Source: Enoplosus armatus (taxonomy: Eukaryota > Chordata > Actinopteri > Centrarchiformes > Enoplosidae). Taken from it: a stretch of 64,000 nucleotides of DNA. Where the stretch lies: assembly GCF_043641665.1 (NCBI RefSeq), contig NC_092182.1:14461456-14525455 (forward strand), given 5' to 3'. A program made the position numbers and the translations under genes. Below are positions 1-12,394 of the stretch, piece after piece. Positions within the stretch are counted from its first letter, which is position 1. Each line of letters starts with the position of its first letter. Under the pieces are notes generated by a model. That model saw only the letters and a list, made by a program, of their open reading frames with translations. It did no database searches and was not told the origin of the DNA.

Positions 1-76
1 TCAGAACTCATCAGTGCTCCTACACAGTGTTGCAACGGTGCTTGACACATACTGTATGTCTTCAGTGTGTTCACAG

Positions 77-3000
77 GAGCTGCAGGAACTTGTAGAAGAG
101 TGTCATGGTAAGTAATCCCCACATAGCACATGTACTGGTTTTCCTTGTGTTGTTTTGCATCTGTATGGGGAAATAAATAGTTTATCTTTCCCTCCTCTCA
201 GTGCCCAGACTCAGCAGTATAATTAACCGAGAGAGGAATCAGGTGGAGCTCCTGTCTGCTGGCAGCAATGAGAGCCTCCCCTCTGTGTGTGTCCAGTATG
301 AGAAGAATGGGAGATGTCAGGTCAGTCAGGTCTGCTCAATATTGGCGGCACAGTTGTGTTTTTTGTTTGTTTTGACAGAAGTAAACAAAATATTCAGGTC
401 CTTTCCTCATGTAAAAGTAGCAATACAACAATGTAAATTCATACATTCAAAATATCACTTAAGTGAAAGTGCAGAAGGAAGCAGTTCTCACTATGCAGAA
501 TGCCCCCTTTAAATGTTTGTATGTTACTGCAATATTATTAATTAGGCATTAATACATGAGCAGGATTTTATGTTGTAGCTGGAGCCAATTCCAACTGCTT
601 CATCTACTATTGAGTACTTTTATATAGCAGTGCATTATATTTTACAAGCTGATCATGTTTTATATTTGAAATGTTTGCAGTTGCAACTAATGATTATAAT
701 TCTTATTATTGATTAATGTGCCAATTAGTTTTGTCAGTTCATCATTTTGTTGATAAAATGTCCAAAACTTAAAAATATTCAGTTTACTGTCATATAGGAT
801 CTAATAGAACTGGTGAATTTTAAGCGGTGTAACTAATCTTAATTAAGATTGATTAATCTTTTCAGCTCTAGTAACCATTACCATAGTAACCAGTCCATCT
901 GAAATGCAGTAGTAGTATAAAGCGGCATAAAATGGAAGCACTCAAGTAAAGTAGGAGTACCTGCAGTACTTTTCTCGCTCTCATTAAAGCCGTGATGTGT
1001 TAAATGTTACAGATATGGAACAGGACGACCATTCCTCTGGACTCTGTGCCTTCCTGCATGTGTTTCCAGGTACCATCACTTATGCATTATGATTACTCAT
1101 GGCTAACATATCAGCAGTGCTGTGTCTACACAGACCTACATGACTGACGTGTGTGTTTTTAGGTTTGGGAAGAGAATGATCAGAGGTCTCGGCGCTCTCA
1201 GAGCTGCCCCTTCGTTAAGATAGGTGAGAAGGTCTCTTTCTTAGTTGTCATCAGTTTCTCTCTGGTCTCAGTTTCCTGGGTGAAAGGTGGGCAGTGTACC
1301 ATTGGTATGTTTCCTATGTGTCCACTCCAGATTTCTTCCAAAGGAACGTGTGGCAGAATGTGTCAGTGTCTGTCGGCCAGGGTGAAATGAACAACAACTG
1401 CACAATGCTGTCGTGGAACCTGTCTGCCCCCTGCAGGCTTGTGGGTGAAGTGTGGCCCTGTCACAAAGAGAACAGCTGCAGGGAGATGAAGGGATTTAGA
1501 CAACAGCTGGCAAATGGCACATGGAGACAAAACAGCAAGGGACAGTGGGTAAGAAACACTTAAATACTGGTGTTTGAAAACCCCTTAACATCAAATTTCC
1601 CCATTTATTTCCACTTTAGTGCTTTAAGCTTTGAAAAATCATCTTATTTCACACGGTTTGACAATATCACATATATATATATATCTATATGTTTTTTATG
1701 GCTGCATCATTAAATCAAATACACATTTCTCCAAATTTCAAACTGACATATTTGGTATCATTGTAAACTTTGGGATCTCTGCTAGAATTTAAAATGAAGT
1801 CCTGTGGGTTTGAATGATGCCTGTCTTCACGGTGTGAGTTTCTAATGACTGACCCAAGATTTATAATTGTGTCCTCTTCAGGAGAATATAGGGGTGTTTG
1901 AAGACATCGACCTTGAGCGCTCACCATGTGTGATGGTAAAGTATGCGCAACCGTCCTCCTGTGAATTATATATCTAGTTAGTTACGGAAGTTGAATAACT
2001 CATTTATCCATTTGTGCAGGTGAAAGTAGAGGGCTTGGTACGTGAGCTGGGTCCATTCTGTTTCAATAACAGTGAGTCTGACACCGTTTATAATTACAGG
2101 AACTGATGCTGGTTGGAGCTTTCTGGAGCTTTTTATAACAGGGATTTTGTTTTGTACTACTTGCAGCTGACAGGTTGCACTGGAGTCTCCTGGTTGTTGG
2201 TGTCATGCTGCTGGTTTGCTTGACCGTGCTCGTAATCTATCTCCTTCATGACTTTGTCAAGAGTAAGTTTAATTATTGTTTTCTCATGTGTATCAAATAT
2301 GTTTAAATAAGAATACCAGGAGAAACATACAGTACATGAAGAAGACCAAGCAGGGTCTAATTTCTCTGCTCTGGAATTTGCAACCAACCCGTGATAAAAT
2401 ATGCATTGTCCAACTAGACTGTCTGGTGAATTTCCTCAGGCACTTATAACAAAGGCTCCTTTTATTTGCCTCACAGGCCAAATCTTGTTTACTAGATCTG
2501 GGAGTTATTCATAAAGTCTGCTCATGCATATATTTTACCCACATACAGTTTAAAGAACCAATTACATGTGGCACTGAAATTATAAATATCCTGGTAGGGT
2601 GTTTCTGCTACAGTGAGACCTCTGGTATATTTATTCTTCATTTTCTGACTTTTATAGAATGGGCGTGGAGCTGGAATCACGGAAGATTTGTAGAGAGTGA
2701 GTGTTTTCCACTTTTAATATAAAATTCATGAAGTTGTGATGGAACAAGTCAAATCTCTGACATTGGTCTCCTTGTTTTTCCTCTCTTAAGTTGGCAGAAA
2801 GCGCCATGTGGTGCTGCTGAGCCCCCCAGATGTGGATGATGGTGTTTCGGAGTCAGTATGCAGGCTCGGCTCCCTGCTCTGTAACCAGGGCTTCAGTGTG
2901 TCTGTGGACCAGTGGAGCAGGAAGGAGCAGTGCAACCTGGGGCCTCTGCCATGGCTGCACTCCCAGCTGCTGGAGCTGAAAAGCCACGGCGGCCGAATTG

Positions 3001-3353
3001 TGCTCGTCTTGACTCGCAAAGCCTTGGAGAGAGCAGAGGAGTGGACTCACAAAGAGGTTATCAATACGAAGGAGGAAGACGAGGGTCTCCTTCAGATATG
3101 GTCCCCTTACTCTGATGTGTTCACGGCCTCACTGTGCCTCATCCAAGCGGACAAGCAGCTGGGTAGAACTGGAGAACGTTTTCTTCTGGTGAAATTTGAC
3201 TCCCATCCATGCAGTGACAAGGGTCTACCAGAGCCTCTACAGGGGCTGCCCCTGCTCCAGCTTCCCTCTCAGACCCAGACTCTCTTGACTGAGCTCACTG
3301 TGGGAGGGACACAGAGGGGATTAGGTAGAAGGACTTGGAGACAAAGTTTTTGA
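77..3353 (+). CDS. il17re: Interleukin-17 receptor E-like (IL17RE/IL17RC family), 3' part
   Basis: Single-pass cytokine receptor of the IL-17 receptor family; such receptors signal by SEFIR-SEFIR contact with the adaptor ACT1. Exons read: 77-107, 202-320, 1013-1069, 1163-1223, 1331-1548, 1882-1935, 2020-2071, 2167-2262, 2658-2696, 2791-3353. Phases agree throughout, giving 429 codons plus TGA at 3351-3353; the N-terminus is off-window. The ectodomain has paired cysteines and N-glycosylation sites (NRT, NVS, NCT, NLS, NGT). The membrane span (LLVVGVMLLVCLTVLVIYLL) is in exon 2167-2262. The last exon carries the SEFIR domain, from VVLLSPPD through GPLPWL to IVLVLT. The short-cysteine segment SCMCFQVWEE...SCPF followed by DFF resembles human IL17RE as I remember it. 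In human, IL17RE, IL17RC and CRELD1 are neighbours, which fits the next gene. IL17RE versus IL17RC is not settled. Confidence 0.82.
678..830 (+). repeat. Interspersed repeat, family A (copy 1)
   Basis: Starts with 'ttgcaactaatgatta' and continues through 'ttgataaaatgtccaaaa' and 'attcagtttactgtcata'. Related degenerate copies are near 45258-45490 (same orientation), 33895-34135 and 52690-52920 (reverse). It sits in an intron of the IL-17 receptor gene. I recognise it as a common fish genomic repeat but cannot name its class. Confidence 0.55.
1670..1690. repeat. AT-rich microsatellite
   Basis: A short run of alternating TA in an intron of the IL-17 receptor gene. Confidence 0.6.
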
Positions 3354-3663
3354 AACACCCATAAATGTCGTGTTGAACATTATTGTTGCTCTGCACAAAT
3401 GAAGGACATGTTCATATTATATATTGTAGTTATTATCAAGAAATACCATGACACGACCAGAGCCATCAATACGTTAGTCGGTATCTCAATACTTTCCAAC
3501 TTCCCTTCCTTGTCTGGAGTTTTCAGACCCAAACCTGTTTTTACTGAAAATTAAATTATTTCCTAATAATTTCCTAAAATAGCTGGGCACTGTGCTTTCA
3601 CAGCAAACACTGCTCAAATAGGAGTAGTGTTGCAGGTGTGATTTGCTGCTGAATATGACTTAA

Positions 3664-3669
3664 AATAAA
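3664..3669 (+). terminator. Poly(A) signal AATAAA of the IL-17 receptor gene
   Basis: First canonical AATAAA after the stop codon at 3353, giving a 3' UTR of about 330 bases. The creld1 promoter-like region begins about 250 bases further on. Confidence 0.6.
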
Positions 3670-3914
3670 CTGCATTGCCTATGTCCGTTGTTATGAAGGA
3701 AGATGTCACAAAGTCCGGCTGTGTGTTTTTAATGGTTGTTGGAAAACAATGGAGGTCTATGGCACAGAAGAATACGTTCTATGAAGCTCTGGCTACACCG
3801 ATTTTTTGACCATAAGACAAATATGAAATATAACCAGACTCATCATTTAAGCTGCAAATGTTGTCAACCCTTGTCTATAAATAAATGTGCTTATTTTTGT
3901 GCCTGGGGGATCTC

Positions 3915-4199
3915 GGATTCTGATTGGCCAGCTCTCAGTGAAAGGCGGTGGATCTAATTGGTGCAATCTGGTGTTAGTTTAAGGACACAGAGAAGCGCTT
4001 GTTAAGAATTTACATTACATTCCGGAGGGGCGGTGCTGTGAGGCCGATGTTTGCTCCGCCTACTCGGGATGTTATTTTCATGTAATCGAACACAAAGGAG
4101 ATCTGGACGTGTGTCAAGCGCGTCTCTGCTGTTTTCACCGCGTTTACAAACTTTACCAAAGACAACACAGTTCAGACTCAGTCGACTACAGTGGAGGAG
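3915..4199 (+). promoter_or_regulatory. creld1: Promoter and untranslated first exon of the CRELD1-like gene
   Basis: Two inverted CCAAT boxes (ATTGG at 3923-3927 and 3957-3961) lie 34 bases apart. They are followed by a GC box (aggggcggtg near 4025), a second GC-rich box (ctccgcc near 4055) and locally raised CpG. A GAG/GTAAAG donor follows 4199, so about 4060-4199 looks like a noncoding exon 1. It would splice to an acceptor before the start codon (pyrimidine tract ending ttttccag at about 4780). There is no TATA box. NF-Y/Sp1-type housekeeping architecture is inferred from these motifs; the start site itself is not determined. Confidence 0.55.
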
Positions 4200-4885
4200 G
4201 TAAAGAAAAGCCCGAACTCATGTCTATATTTTGTTTTGAGGTCCACTTGAATGCTTGGTGTGTTGACTCTTACTGTTTCACCGTGAGTTGATTCGTCAGA
4301 ACGTGACGTTTAATTTTCTAAATTATTTTAAATGGTGGCCTCATATTTCTTTGAAACATTATGTACAGTGAAGATATATGAAATAATAATAAAAGCTGTA
4401 GCAACGTAATGAGCTATCAAAGCTTTAACAAAATAGTACCAGAATATCCTTAATTAAGTTTACGTTTATTACGTGTCACAAGCCGGCCACGTTTTAAACA
4501 TGTATTTGTGTAATAGCAATTATGCCACTTCATTGGTTTAATGAAGGTTCTCTGAAACAACAGCCTGGCAGAAACTGGCATGTAGCCAGCAGACTAAATG
4601 TCTTCTGCCTCTGTTGGAAACACTATGTGCCACACAGTGGTGGTAGATGCCCTGAGACACTTACATTTAATAAAAGTAGCAATATTATAATGTAAAGTAC
4701 CTGAAAATGGTACTTTAAGCACAGTACTTCAGAAAACGAAAGTGATGCTTTTTTTTTTATCATATATTTTATTTTTCCAGTTTCCAGTTCTTATGATCAC
4801 AACTTTCAAGCGTCATTTAACAAATCTGGTTGTGATATTTTGGACGAGATGAACATCTTTATCTTCCTGACCTGATTGGGAACAG

Positions 4886-5886
4886 ATGGGAGTGAGGATG
4901 CCTCACAGGAACCTGCTGCAGGCTGCTTGGCTGTGTTGTCTGTTGGCTGTTCAGGCGCGCAGCTGTCCAGATACCTGCAAGAAGTGTTCAAGCCCAGCAA
5001 AGGACCAGTGTGAGGAATGCAGAGCAGGATGGACACTCCATAATAACTCCTGTTTAGGTACTGTGTACAGAGCTTTGTTTATGAGTCTGGAAAGCATAAT
5101 TTACAATATGGCATAAGACAAGCTGACTAATGACGAGACAAATGTCCATATGTTTTGATCTGTTTTAGACATCGATGAGTGTGGCACCGAGCTGGGTGTG
5201 TGTCCTCCAAACAGCTACTGCTTCAATACAGAGGGTTCCTTTGAGTGCAGAGGTCAGTGGTTCTTCTCATAGCTTGTTCTGGCCAACCAGCAGTCCAAGT
5301 CCTGATATTAAGAGAGAGTGAGGCAGCAAATCCTCACATTTGGGAAGCTTAAACCAGCAAATTACATTTCTTTATCTGATAAATGGCTTGAACAATTAAT
5401 CAAGCAGTTCTTAAAATTGTTGTCTGCTAATCTTTTATTGATCTACTCATTGACTGACTAATTGTTTCAGCACTAATTCAGGGAAATAAAGTCCCAAAAC
5501 TGACAAAAGGTGGAAAAAGGTCACAGTCAAAAATATATCTGAATATATCAATAATATTATTGTTAGTTAAATAATTAAAAGGGAGTGTAAATAGAAATAA
5601 AGCTGCATGTTTTAATCAGTTGATAAAAAAATCAAGAAACTTTTTTGAAATAAATAAATAAGTTAAAACTTAATTTTTATTTTACTCTTATATTCTATTT
5701 CCACTAGTTCATTTTATTTTTACCAACTCTTGAGTTTTACTATACCTTGATCTTGACTCGCATTTATTATTGCCCTATTTTCCCCGCACAACATTTCCCA
5801 TTTGTTTCCCATGTTTCCAGTTTTTCTAATCTTTATACGATAATTAGATGGGTGTGTCCATGTAAGTACAGTGCAGGGTTTGATGC

Positions 5887-5938
<52 letters not shown>

Positions 5939-6951
5939 TCTAACTTTTTTCATAAAACTACATTATTCAGTCCAGATCATATTAATCATCCATATTCTGT
6001 TTTGTATATAGCTGAAGCATCACTGTATGAACTCTTGTAACAGTAGGTGAAGCGTGTTAGCGGTCATGCAAATGCTCACCATGTTTGATTCTGGTTCATT
6101 TGTTTGACATTATGAGAAAGGAGACATTAAATCCCACACATCTACAAAAAGTCCAACAAATATAAAATATTACTCCCTGTCTGATCTAATTGATTGTGTT
6201 TTGTGGCATTTTTCACTTGTATGCAGCATTTACAGCAAATTAGAGCGTTTGTAAATGAAGAAATTAAATGTTCACTCTTTCCTCAGACTGCAACCCGGCC
6301 TGTGTGGGCTGTATGGGCAGCGGACCAGCACGCTGCAGGAAATGTGCCTCTGGGTACACACTGACAGGGTCCAAGTGTTTGGGTAATTGCATAAAAGAGA
6401 ATATGTTAGAGTGATATTTCATTATGTGCTTCTGAGGAGCAGCAGTAGTTATGCACATATCATGTGCCTCTCTTTCTTTTGCTCAGATGTAGATGAATGT
6501 AGTGACAGGGTACTTGCCTGTCACGGTCTGGATGAGATCTGTGCCAACACAGAAGGCTCTTTCCGCTGTGACTGCGCTCAAGGATTCATCCGCAAGGACG
6601 GTGTTTGTGTGACGAAGCAGCAGTCTAGTGAGTCTCATCACTCACACACACACTCACACTCACACACACACACAATCACGTGAGCACCTATCCTCACTGC
6701 AACCTCTCACACGTCCGTCTCCCTGTGCAGGTGTTCAGGAGAAAGGTCTGTTTGAGGATATCCAGGATGACGAGGTGGAGGTGCTTCAGCATATGTTGTT
6801 TGGGGTGGTGCTTTGTGCTCTGGCCACAATGGCTGCTAAGGGGGATTTGGTCTACACATCTGTATTTATGGGAGGGGTGGCAGCCATGGCAGGGTACTGG
6901 CTTTCTGACAAGGGAGACCGTGTGTTAAACAGCTTCCTAAAGGGACGTTAA
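4886..6951 (+). CDS. creld1: CRELD1-like protein, short form (237 aa)
   Basis: CRELD1 is a cysteine-rich EGF-like membrane protein of the ER/cell surface; in mammals it is linked to heart-valve development and calcineurin signalling. Exons: 4886-5057, 5169-5252, 6287-6382, 6487-6627, 6731-6951, 714 bases in frame. Order: signal peptide (hydrophobic LLQAAWLCCLLAVQA), furin-like cysteine repeat (CPDTCKKC...), calcium-binding EGF (DIDECG...), furin-like repeat (CNPACVGC...), second cbEGF (DVDECS...), then an acidic DDEVEVLQ stretch. Two membrane segments follow (about HMLFGVVLCALATMAA and VYTSVFMGGVAAMAGYW), ending SFLKGR. The C-terminal half matches human CRELD1 closely. The N-terminal CRELD region and first EGF-like module of the roughly 420-aa mammalian protein are absent, and I find no exons for them between 3353 and 4886. 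The start was chosen because an acceptor and 5' UTR precede it and a clear signal peptide follows. A diverged or missed upstream exon remains possible. Confidence 0.85.
5891..5936. repeat. (TG)23 microsatellite
   Basis: Perfect TG dinucleotide run in the third creld1 intron. Confidence 0.95.
6642..6674. repeat. (CA)n microsatellite
   Basis: Interrupted CA run starting about 15 bases after the donor at 6628 of the creld1 exon 6487-6627, in the short last intron. Confidence 0.85.
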
Positions 6952-7641
6952 AGCTCAAAACTGTTGCAAAAAGGACTTAAATGTTTCATATAGTGGATGC
7001 ACAAATGCATGGGCCACTGCTTCTTTCTGTACTCCTAGTTTTTATTGTAGTTGACTATGGACAATATTTTGACTGAGACTTTCACTGCATATCACAGAGC
7101 GGGGCAAAAGCTTTGTCTGGAGCTTTTCAACTGTATTTCACCGGCTTCATCAGTGGATGGAGTTTGCTTTGTTGCCATGACAGCTGTGCAAACTCAAGCA
7201 CTGATGAAGTTGAACGGGTAAAAACAGGTAACATTTTCCAGTACTGAGCTGGAAATGAGCCTTGAACGTTTCATGCTTTTTATTATTTTCAAGCAGCTGC
7301 CTTGGAGCCACCAACATACAATGTAGAAGAATTTACAGCTGGCTTGAATTCATGTATGTGTACATAAACCATGTATTAGAGTTGCTTCTTATACCGTATC
7401 ACTAACACTGTATTTTCAGGAGCTGTAACATGTACAATGTAGTATATAGTAACATTTTTAAAGCCCCTTTTCTCCATGTGCACATTTATATGTATGTCTT
7501 AAGAATATAAAACATTGAAATAAGTATGTCCAGTGTTAACATATATACCGAGGATTCCTCTTTTATCGATGTGCAAGGCGCTGCTGTTGTTAATGATACA
7601 TTTTTTTTCAACATCTGTTTAATAACATAGTCTTACTGAAT

Positions 7642-7647
7642 ATTAAA
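7642..7647 (+). terminator. Poly(A) signal ATTAAA of the CRELD1-like gene
   Basis: ATTAAA followed by a GT/T-rich stretch (tgtgttttttttg, near 7670). The 3' UTR would run 6952 to about 7665. No canonical AATAAA was seen between the stop codon and this site. Confidence 0.5.
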
Positions 7648-7984
7648 TTCAGGACCATTTATGTGTTTTTTTTGAAAGCCTTTACCAAAGTAGCGAAGAC
7701 AAATATATGAGAGATTCACACAAAGTGGTACTTAAGTGATGGAGGTAGAAATTGTCAGTTACAAAGTTAGCTAAATTATTTCTATTCTAGCCACACAATA
7801 GTATTCCTACCAACTGTTTTTACAAGTTGTTACTGGTTAAGGTTACTGGTGTTCTTGTTTGCACTTCACAACAGTGTCATGTCATGCATTTAAGTTGTAT
7901 ACCATGATTGTATTAGTACTAGAAAATACTGAAATTATTCAGATTGAACTGGTTTTAATTCTGAGTAGAAAATTACAAACAGAG

Positions 7985-10900
7985 ACAGAAAGAAAGTCAC
8001 CTTTATTTGATGGATATAAACAAGCTGGCCAACACTCAATAGTAATATTCTGATACAGCACATACAATAGCAAACTGGGGCACTGAGGACAGCCTCCTAG
8101 GTTTAAAAAACAAAAAACATTACAGAGTATCCATGCGTCATTCAAAACTTTGACTCAATCTCGCTTTTTTTTTCTCTAGGGACTTCCTCTGATAAAGTTT
8201 TTTTTTTTAAATAGATTTTTCTCTTATGCATTCATGAAACACGCAGACACACACACACACATACACATACTGACATACAAACACACCCATAAAAGCAGCT
8301 ATGCACACATACACACATGCGCACACACCCGTCTCTCTTTTCTGAATACATTTACACAAGCAACCCCAAAAACATGCTGCACTCTCACAAAACTGCACAG
8401 GCTGTCTACTAATGGGACACAGTAAGTGAGACACACATCACTCTCAAACACAACATCACACCGTCACGATGCTCGATGCGGATGCAATTAATGAGTGAGG
8501 AATGATGCTTCATGGGAGATTAGCTCACGTTCACACAAGTAATCATTCAGCATGCTGGACACTCACATTTAGCTTGTTCCTAGGTTTTTACTGTACAGCT
8601 CAAAACATTTACTTATACAAATAGTACAGTCTCAAACTGGCATATTCAATAAGCTGAAACAATAGAAAAAATAAAGCTAACTTAAATTTAAAAAATGAAT
8701 AATAAAAAAGTAAACAATATTTGTTCTGTCAAACAAAAATGTTTCTGGCATTGGTCACAGTGATTTGTTTAATCCAAAGTTTTCAGCAACATACAATAAA
8801 AGAAAAATAACCTGTAATAACAATAAAGTGAAAATGTATGTTAGGCTTTTCATACTTTTTCTTGAAGGCCTTTTAAAATTACTGGTGACTCTACAGGCCT
8901 ATCAACTCAAGTCTTGTCTACACGGCTGCTTCGAGGCACAGATGCAGACTTGACTTCTGGAGTCCATCTCACACTGAGTGCGACGTCAGTCATTTACAAC
9001 TAGGATTAGTCTTTAGTCTAAGCCCAGGAAACCAGCCCCAGTCTTTAAGCCTCTGTGTCTCCTCAACCTTTTTGACACAACGTTTGAGAAATCGCTCTGC
9101 ATAGAGAACAGGAGATTATCCTTACATCATCACTTTCAGTTGGCACATTATGTAAAAATCAGCATGCATGGGCACAATTGAAATGTTTCATGTTTTCTAC
9201 CATGTAAATCATATATGGTATTTCATGGTAGGAGAACCCCCTACTTCAAGTATTCAGTAGATAAGGACCTGAAAATGGAGGATTCGTACTCCGCCCCCCT
9301 GATGGTGAAGTGAGAGGATTTTTGCTCCTCTGTCTGTTTGCATTGTCTTCCCTTTTAAAAAAAATAAAATAAAAATCCAAATCAGGACCTTTCTCGTAAC
9401 ATTTGTAAACACAAACACCAACGTTTCACGCAATCTGTTGATTCTTGGTCGGTGACAGGAGCTGTAAAGGTTCATGTGTGAAGTGGACACGCAAAACATG
9501 ATGCATGGATCACCTCGGTTTGTGGAAGATGGAAAGACATTTATATACAACAATCAACACTTGGCCATATAAGGGAGACACACAGGCACCATGAGGGGAG
9601 GGAGAGGAAGTGGGGATAGTAACAGTCTAATTAAATTTTCCACTATACTGTAACAATGTATGTTGGTTTTTCTACTTAATCAGCTGTCACAGTCACGTAT
9701 GTCACCACTTCTGTTTACAAGACGACAACAACGACAAACACGCGAAAGAAATGCATCCCGACAGAGTCACTCAAACCTCCACTTGGATGTTAATAGTGAT
9801 AGTCCTCACTCACAAGTGCAAGTTTCTGTCTGCTGACTGCAGCAGACATAATCTCGTTGCTACTTATGTGAGCTGCAAGATTCAAGACAAGTCTTTTTTT
9901 ATTTGTTCAAAGTTGTCACCACAAGTGGTCTTCAACTGAATGTTTTCACATTAAGAAAGGAATGTAATAATGTCATCTTTTCCAGACTTCTAGATAGATT
10001 TCGATACACTTCTCTATTTCCCATAAACTGCTCTAAAGCTCTTTTTTTTTTTTTCTTTCGGGCTGTCCTGTGTTTTCAGACAGGGAATGTTACTTGCTGC
10101 TGAGGGGTTTTCTCACAATGTACAAATCAGAGGAAAATCACACCACTCAACACTCTAAATAAGACATCTCTCCGACCTCCAGCCAGTTAGAAAAATAACC
10201 ATGAAGAAAAAACATATATTATCTTGTCAGTTTGAAATGATTTTCTGACCACGTATAGACACACTCTATAGATTTCTCTCTATATGTATAATATATGCAT
10301 ATCTATCATATATGTGTACAGTTTTTACGAGGCACAGGCCACCTTGTTGAGAAGGAGAAAACAAGTCACTATGTTTGGGGAGGTCACACAGGCTACTGCT
10401 GGAAGAGGAGTATTACAAGGGAGAGGGGAGCAGGAGCATATTGTAGGTCAAAGACTGGGGTGTCAATGGTACAAATAGACCTGCAGGGAAAACATCTATT
10501 GAACATTGCCTCCACTTCATAGTCTATAATGTTATTTATAGTAGCAGTATTCATACAGGGAAATCACCTCTGTGTGGGTCTTTAAGTGATTGTTGCTCAC
10601 AAAGCCCCCAAAGTCAAATCGTATGTACAAAGCAGTCTTTTACAGTTGTTTATGGAGCCCGTTGTGGGATCAAGTCCCTCTACTGTAAAAGGACTAAAAG
10701 ATGCTCTTGACCAGGTCTTCTGACACCATTTAGTTTGAGCACCAGCAGAAGCACCATTAGTAAAAATTCCTGCAACACGGAGGAGGTGCATAGGTGCATA
10801 GTCTCAGAACCTCAAAATAATCAGACCGATGAACTGATGAATATTTTCTGACCACTCTCTTGGCCGCTCTGATTGGATGGTTAATTACTAAATTATAATA

Positions 10901-12367
10901 TAAATTTGAGTAAGGATGGGGAAATGAAAATGCATTCACTCTACGTTGACACCTGCATAGATTGATAATTTTTTTGACTACTTCTGATTAAAATGAGGTA
11001 ACATGAAGAGAAACATCGATGGCAGCCACAACCTTAAGGCTAAAACACGCCCGAGAACAGGAGGGCCCTGCTCATGCAGCCAAGGAAACCCCCGATGCTG
11101 CAGGCAAGGCTAAAGGCGAGAAGTCAGTCAACTCTAAGCTCTTCCTTTTGCAAACAAGAGATGACAACAAAATCACTAAAATCACTCAAATCTGGTGTGT
11201 GTGGAACATGCTATACTCTGGTGGAAAAAGCAAGTGAAGGGACACTACGTTTGAAATGCTAAACATGAGCTTCTCAAGAAATGGATGCAGGGTGGGGCAT
11301 GTATGAAGATAAAAAAAGAGGTCACTCTGTGCCACAAAGGGTAAAATAGCTCATCGACATGATCAGAAGACTAAAACAACAGAAGAGACTCTGCACACCG
11401 AGGGTCATGATAGCCAGGTAGAGGGGTCAGACGTCACCAGGTGGGTCAGCAGGGCAGTGAGGATCAAGGAACCATGACAGAGTCAGGTGGGGGAGCCAAC
11501 CAGAGCCAGAGGAGTCAGTCAGGCAGGTGAAACAGACAACAAGACAACCATGACCTTGAATCAATCAAAGGAAGAAGGATGAAGAACAAATACTGGGCTG
11601 GCAGACAGTCATGAGATCTCTGCTGGGAGGATCAAGAGGGCGTTGTTGGCCTGAAGAGGTGCAGCGTCCGGCAGGTGACAGACAGGTGAGGTGACCTCTG
11701 TGAGACCTCTGACGCAGGGCTGCCATGTTTATCACGTGCCCTGTCCAGGCAGGAATCTGACACAGAGCATATCTGTCTCTCCATCATCGACAACATCTCC
11801 CTCTTTCCTTCCAATTCAGTCCCGTGTCTGTGATCCTGTATGGAGGAAGTATATGACACCTGCTCCTGTTCACAAAAACACGAGGTCCCTGGTCACCTTG
11901 AGCAGAAAATAAAGAAGATTATAGTAAGTAATAAGTTGCAGTTTAGAAATATATTTTCAATAATTGAATACATTAATTTTATGTGCTGTTATACATTATA
12001 GGTGTCCTAATATGAAATGTGTGAAATTACCTGCTCAGCTGTCAGTCTCCCCGCATGACCTGCGCACCTGAGTGCCCCCTTCTCTTCCCCAGAAAATAAA
12101 CAAAGGTCCCATTGCTGAGTCTTGATTGAGTGGAGGTAATAAATGTTTGGTCTGGTAGTGTTTCAACATCATGGCATGGCTGTGCTCCTCCAGTAGTGAC
12201 TGAATACTCTGATTGTGAGAGAGTGATACAAAAATCCGGACGTCATGCAACTGTTCGTTACAAAATACAGACACTGCAGGCAGAGAATGAGAATCATAAA
12301 GTGGGAAAGTCTTAAATATATCTCACCCCTCAAACCAACATCAGAGCTTTGGTTGTCACAGCAAGGA
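7985..12367 (-). other. erc2: erc2 3' untranslated region with poly(A) signal
   Basis: Begins after the erc2 stop codon (12368-12370). It runs to a canonical AATAAA read on the minus strand (plus TTTATT at 8002-8007), so cleavage is expected near 7975-7992. The 4.4-kb length assumes no intron within it. It contains a CA-rich microsatellite (about 8245-8340) and AT-rich stretches. No long ORF on either strand looks coding. Confidence 0.6.
8245..8340. repeat. Imperfect (CA)n microsatellite
   Basis: CA/CATA-rich tract inside the erc2 3' UTR; in the transcript it reads as a GU-rich element. Confidence 0.75.
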
Positions 12368-12394
12368 TTATGCCCAAATGCCCTCGTCGTCATC
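12368..12394 (-). other. erc2: erc2 terminal coding exon (RIM-binding tail)
   Basis: This 27-base coding part is too short for an ORF search. After the acceptor (minus strand ...caacag) it reads DDDEGIWA and TAA. Human ERC2 ends DDEEGIWA. The IWA tail is the established ligand of the RIM1 PDZ domain, so finding it confirms that the gene is intact to its end. Confidence 0.93.

Noticed and set aside
3915..3970. ER-stress response element in the creld1 promoter
   Set aside because: CCAAT boxes are present, but no CCACG at the required spacing was found.
5720..6040. ORFs containing runs of TH or CV
   Set aside because: Translations of the (TG)n microsatellite in a creld1 intron.
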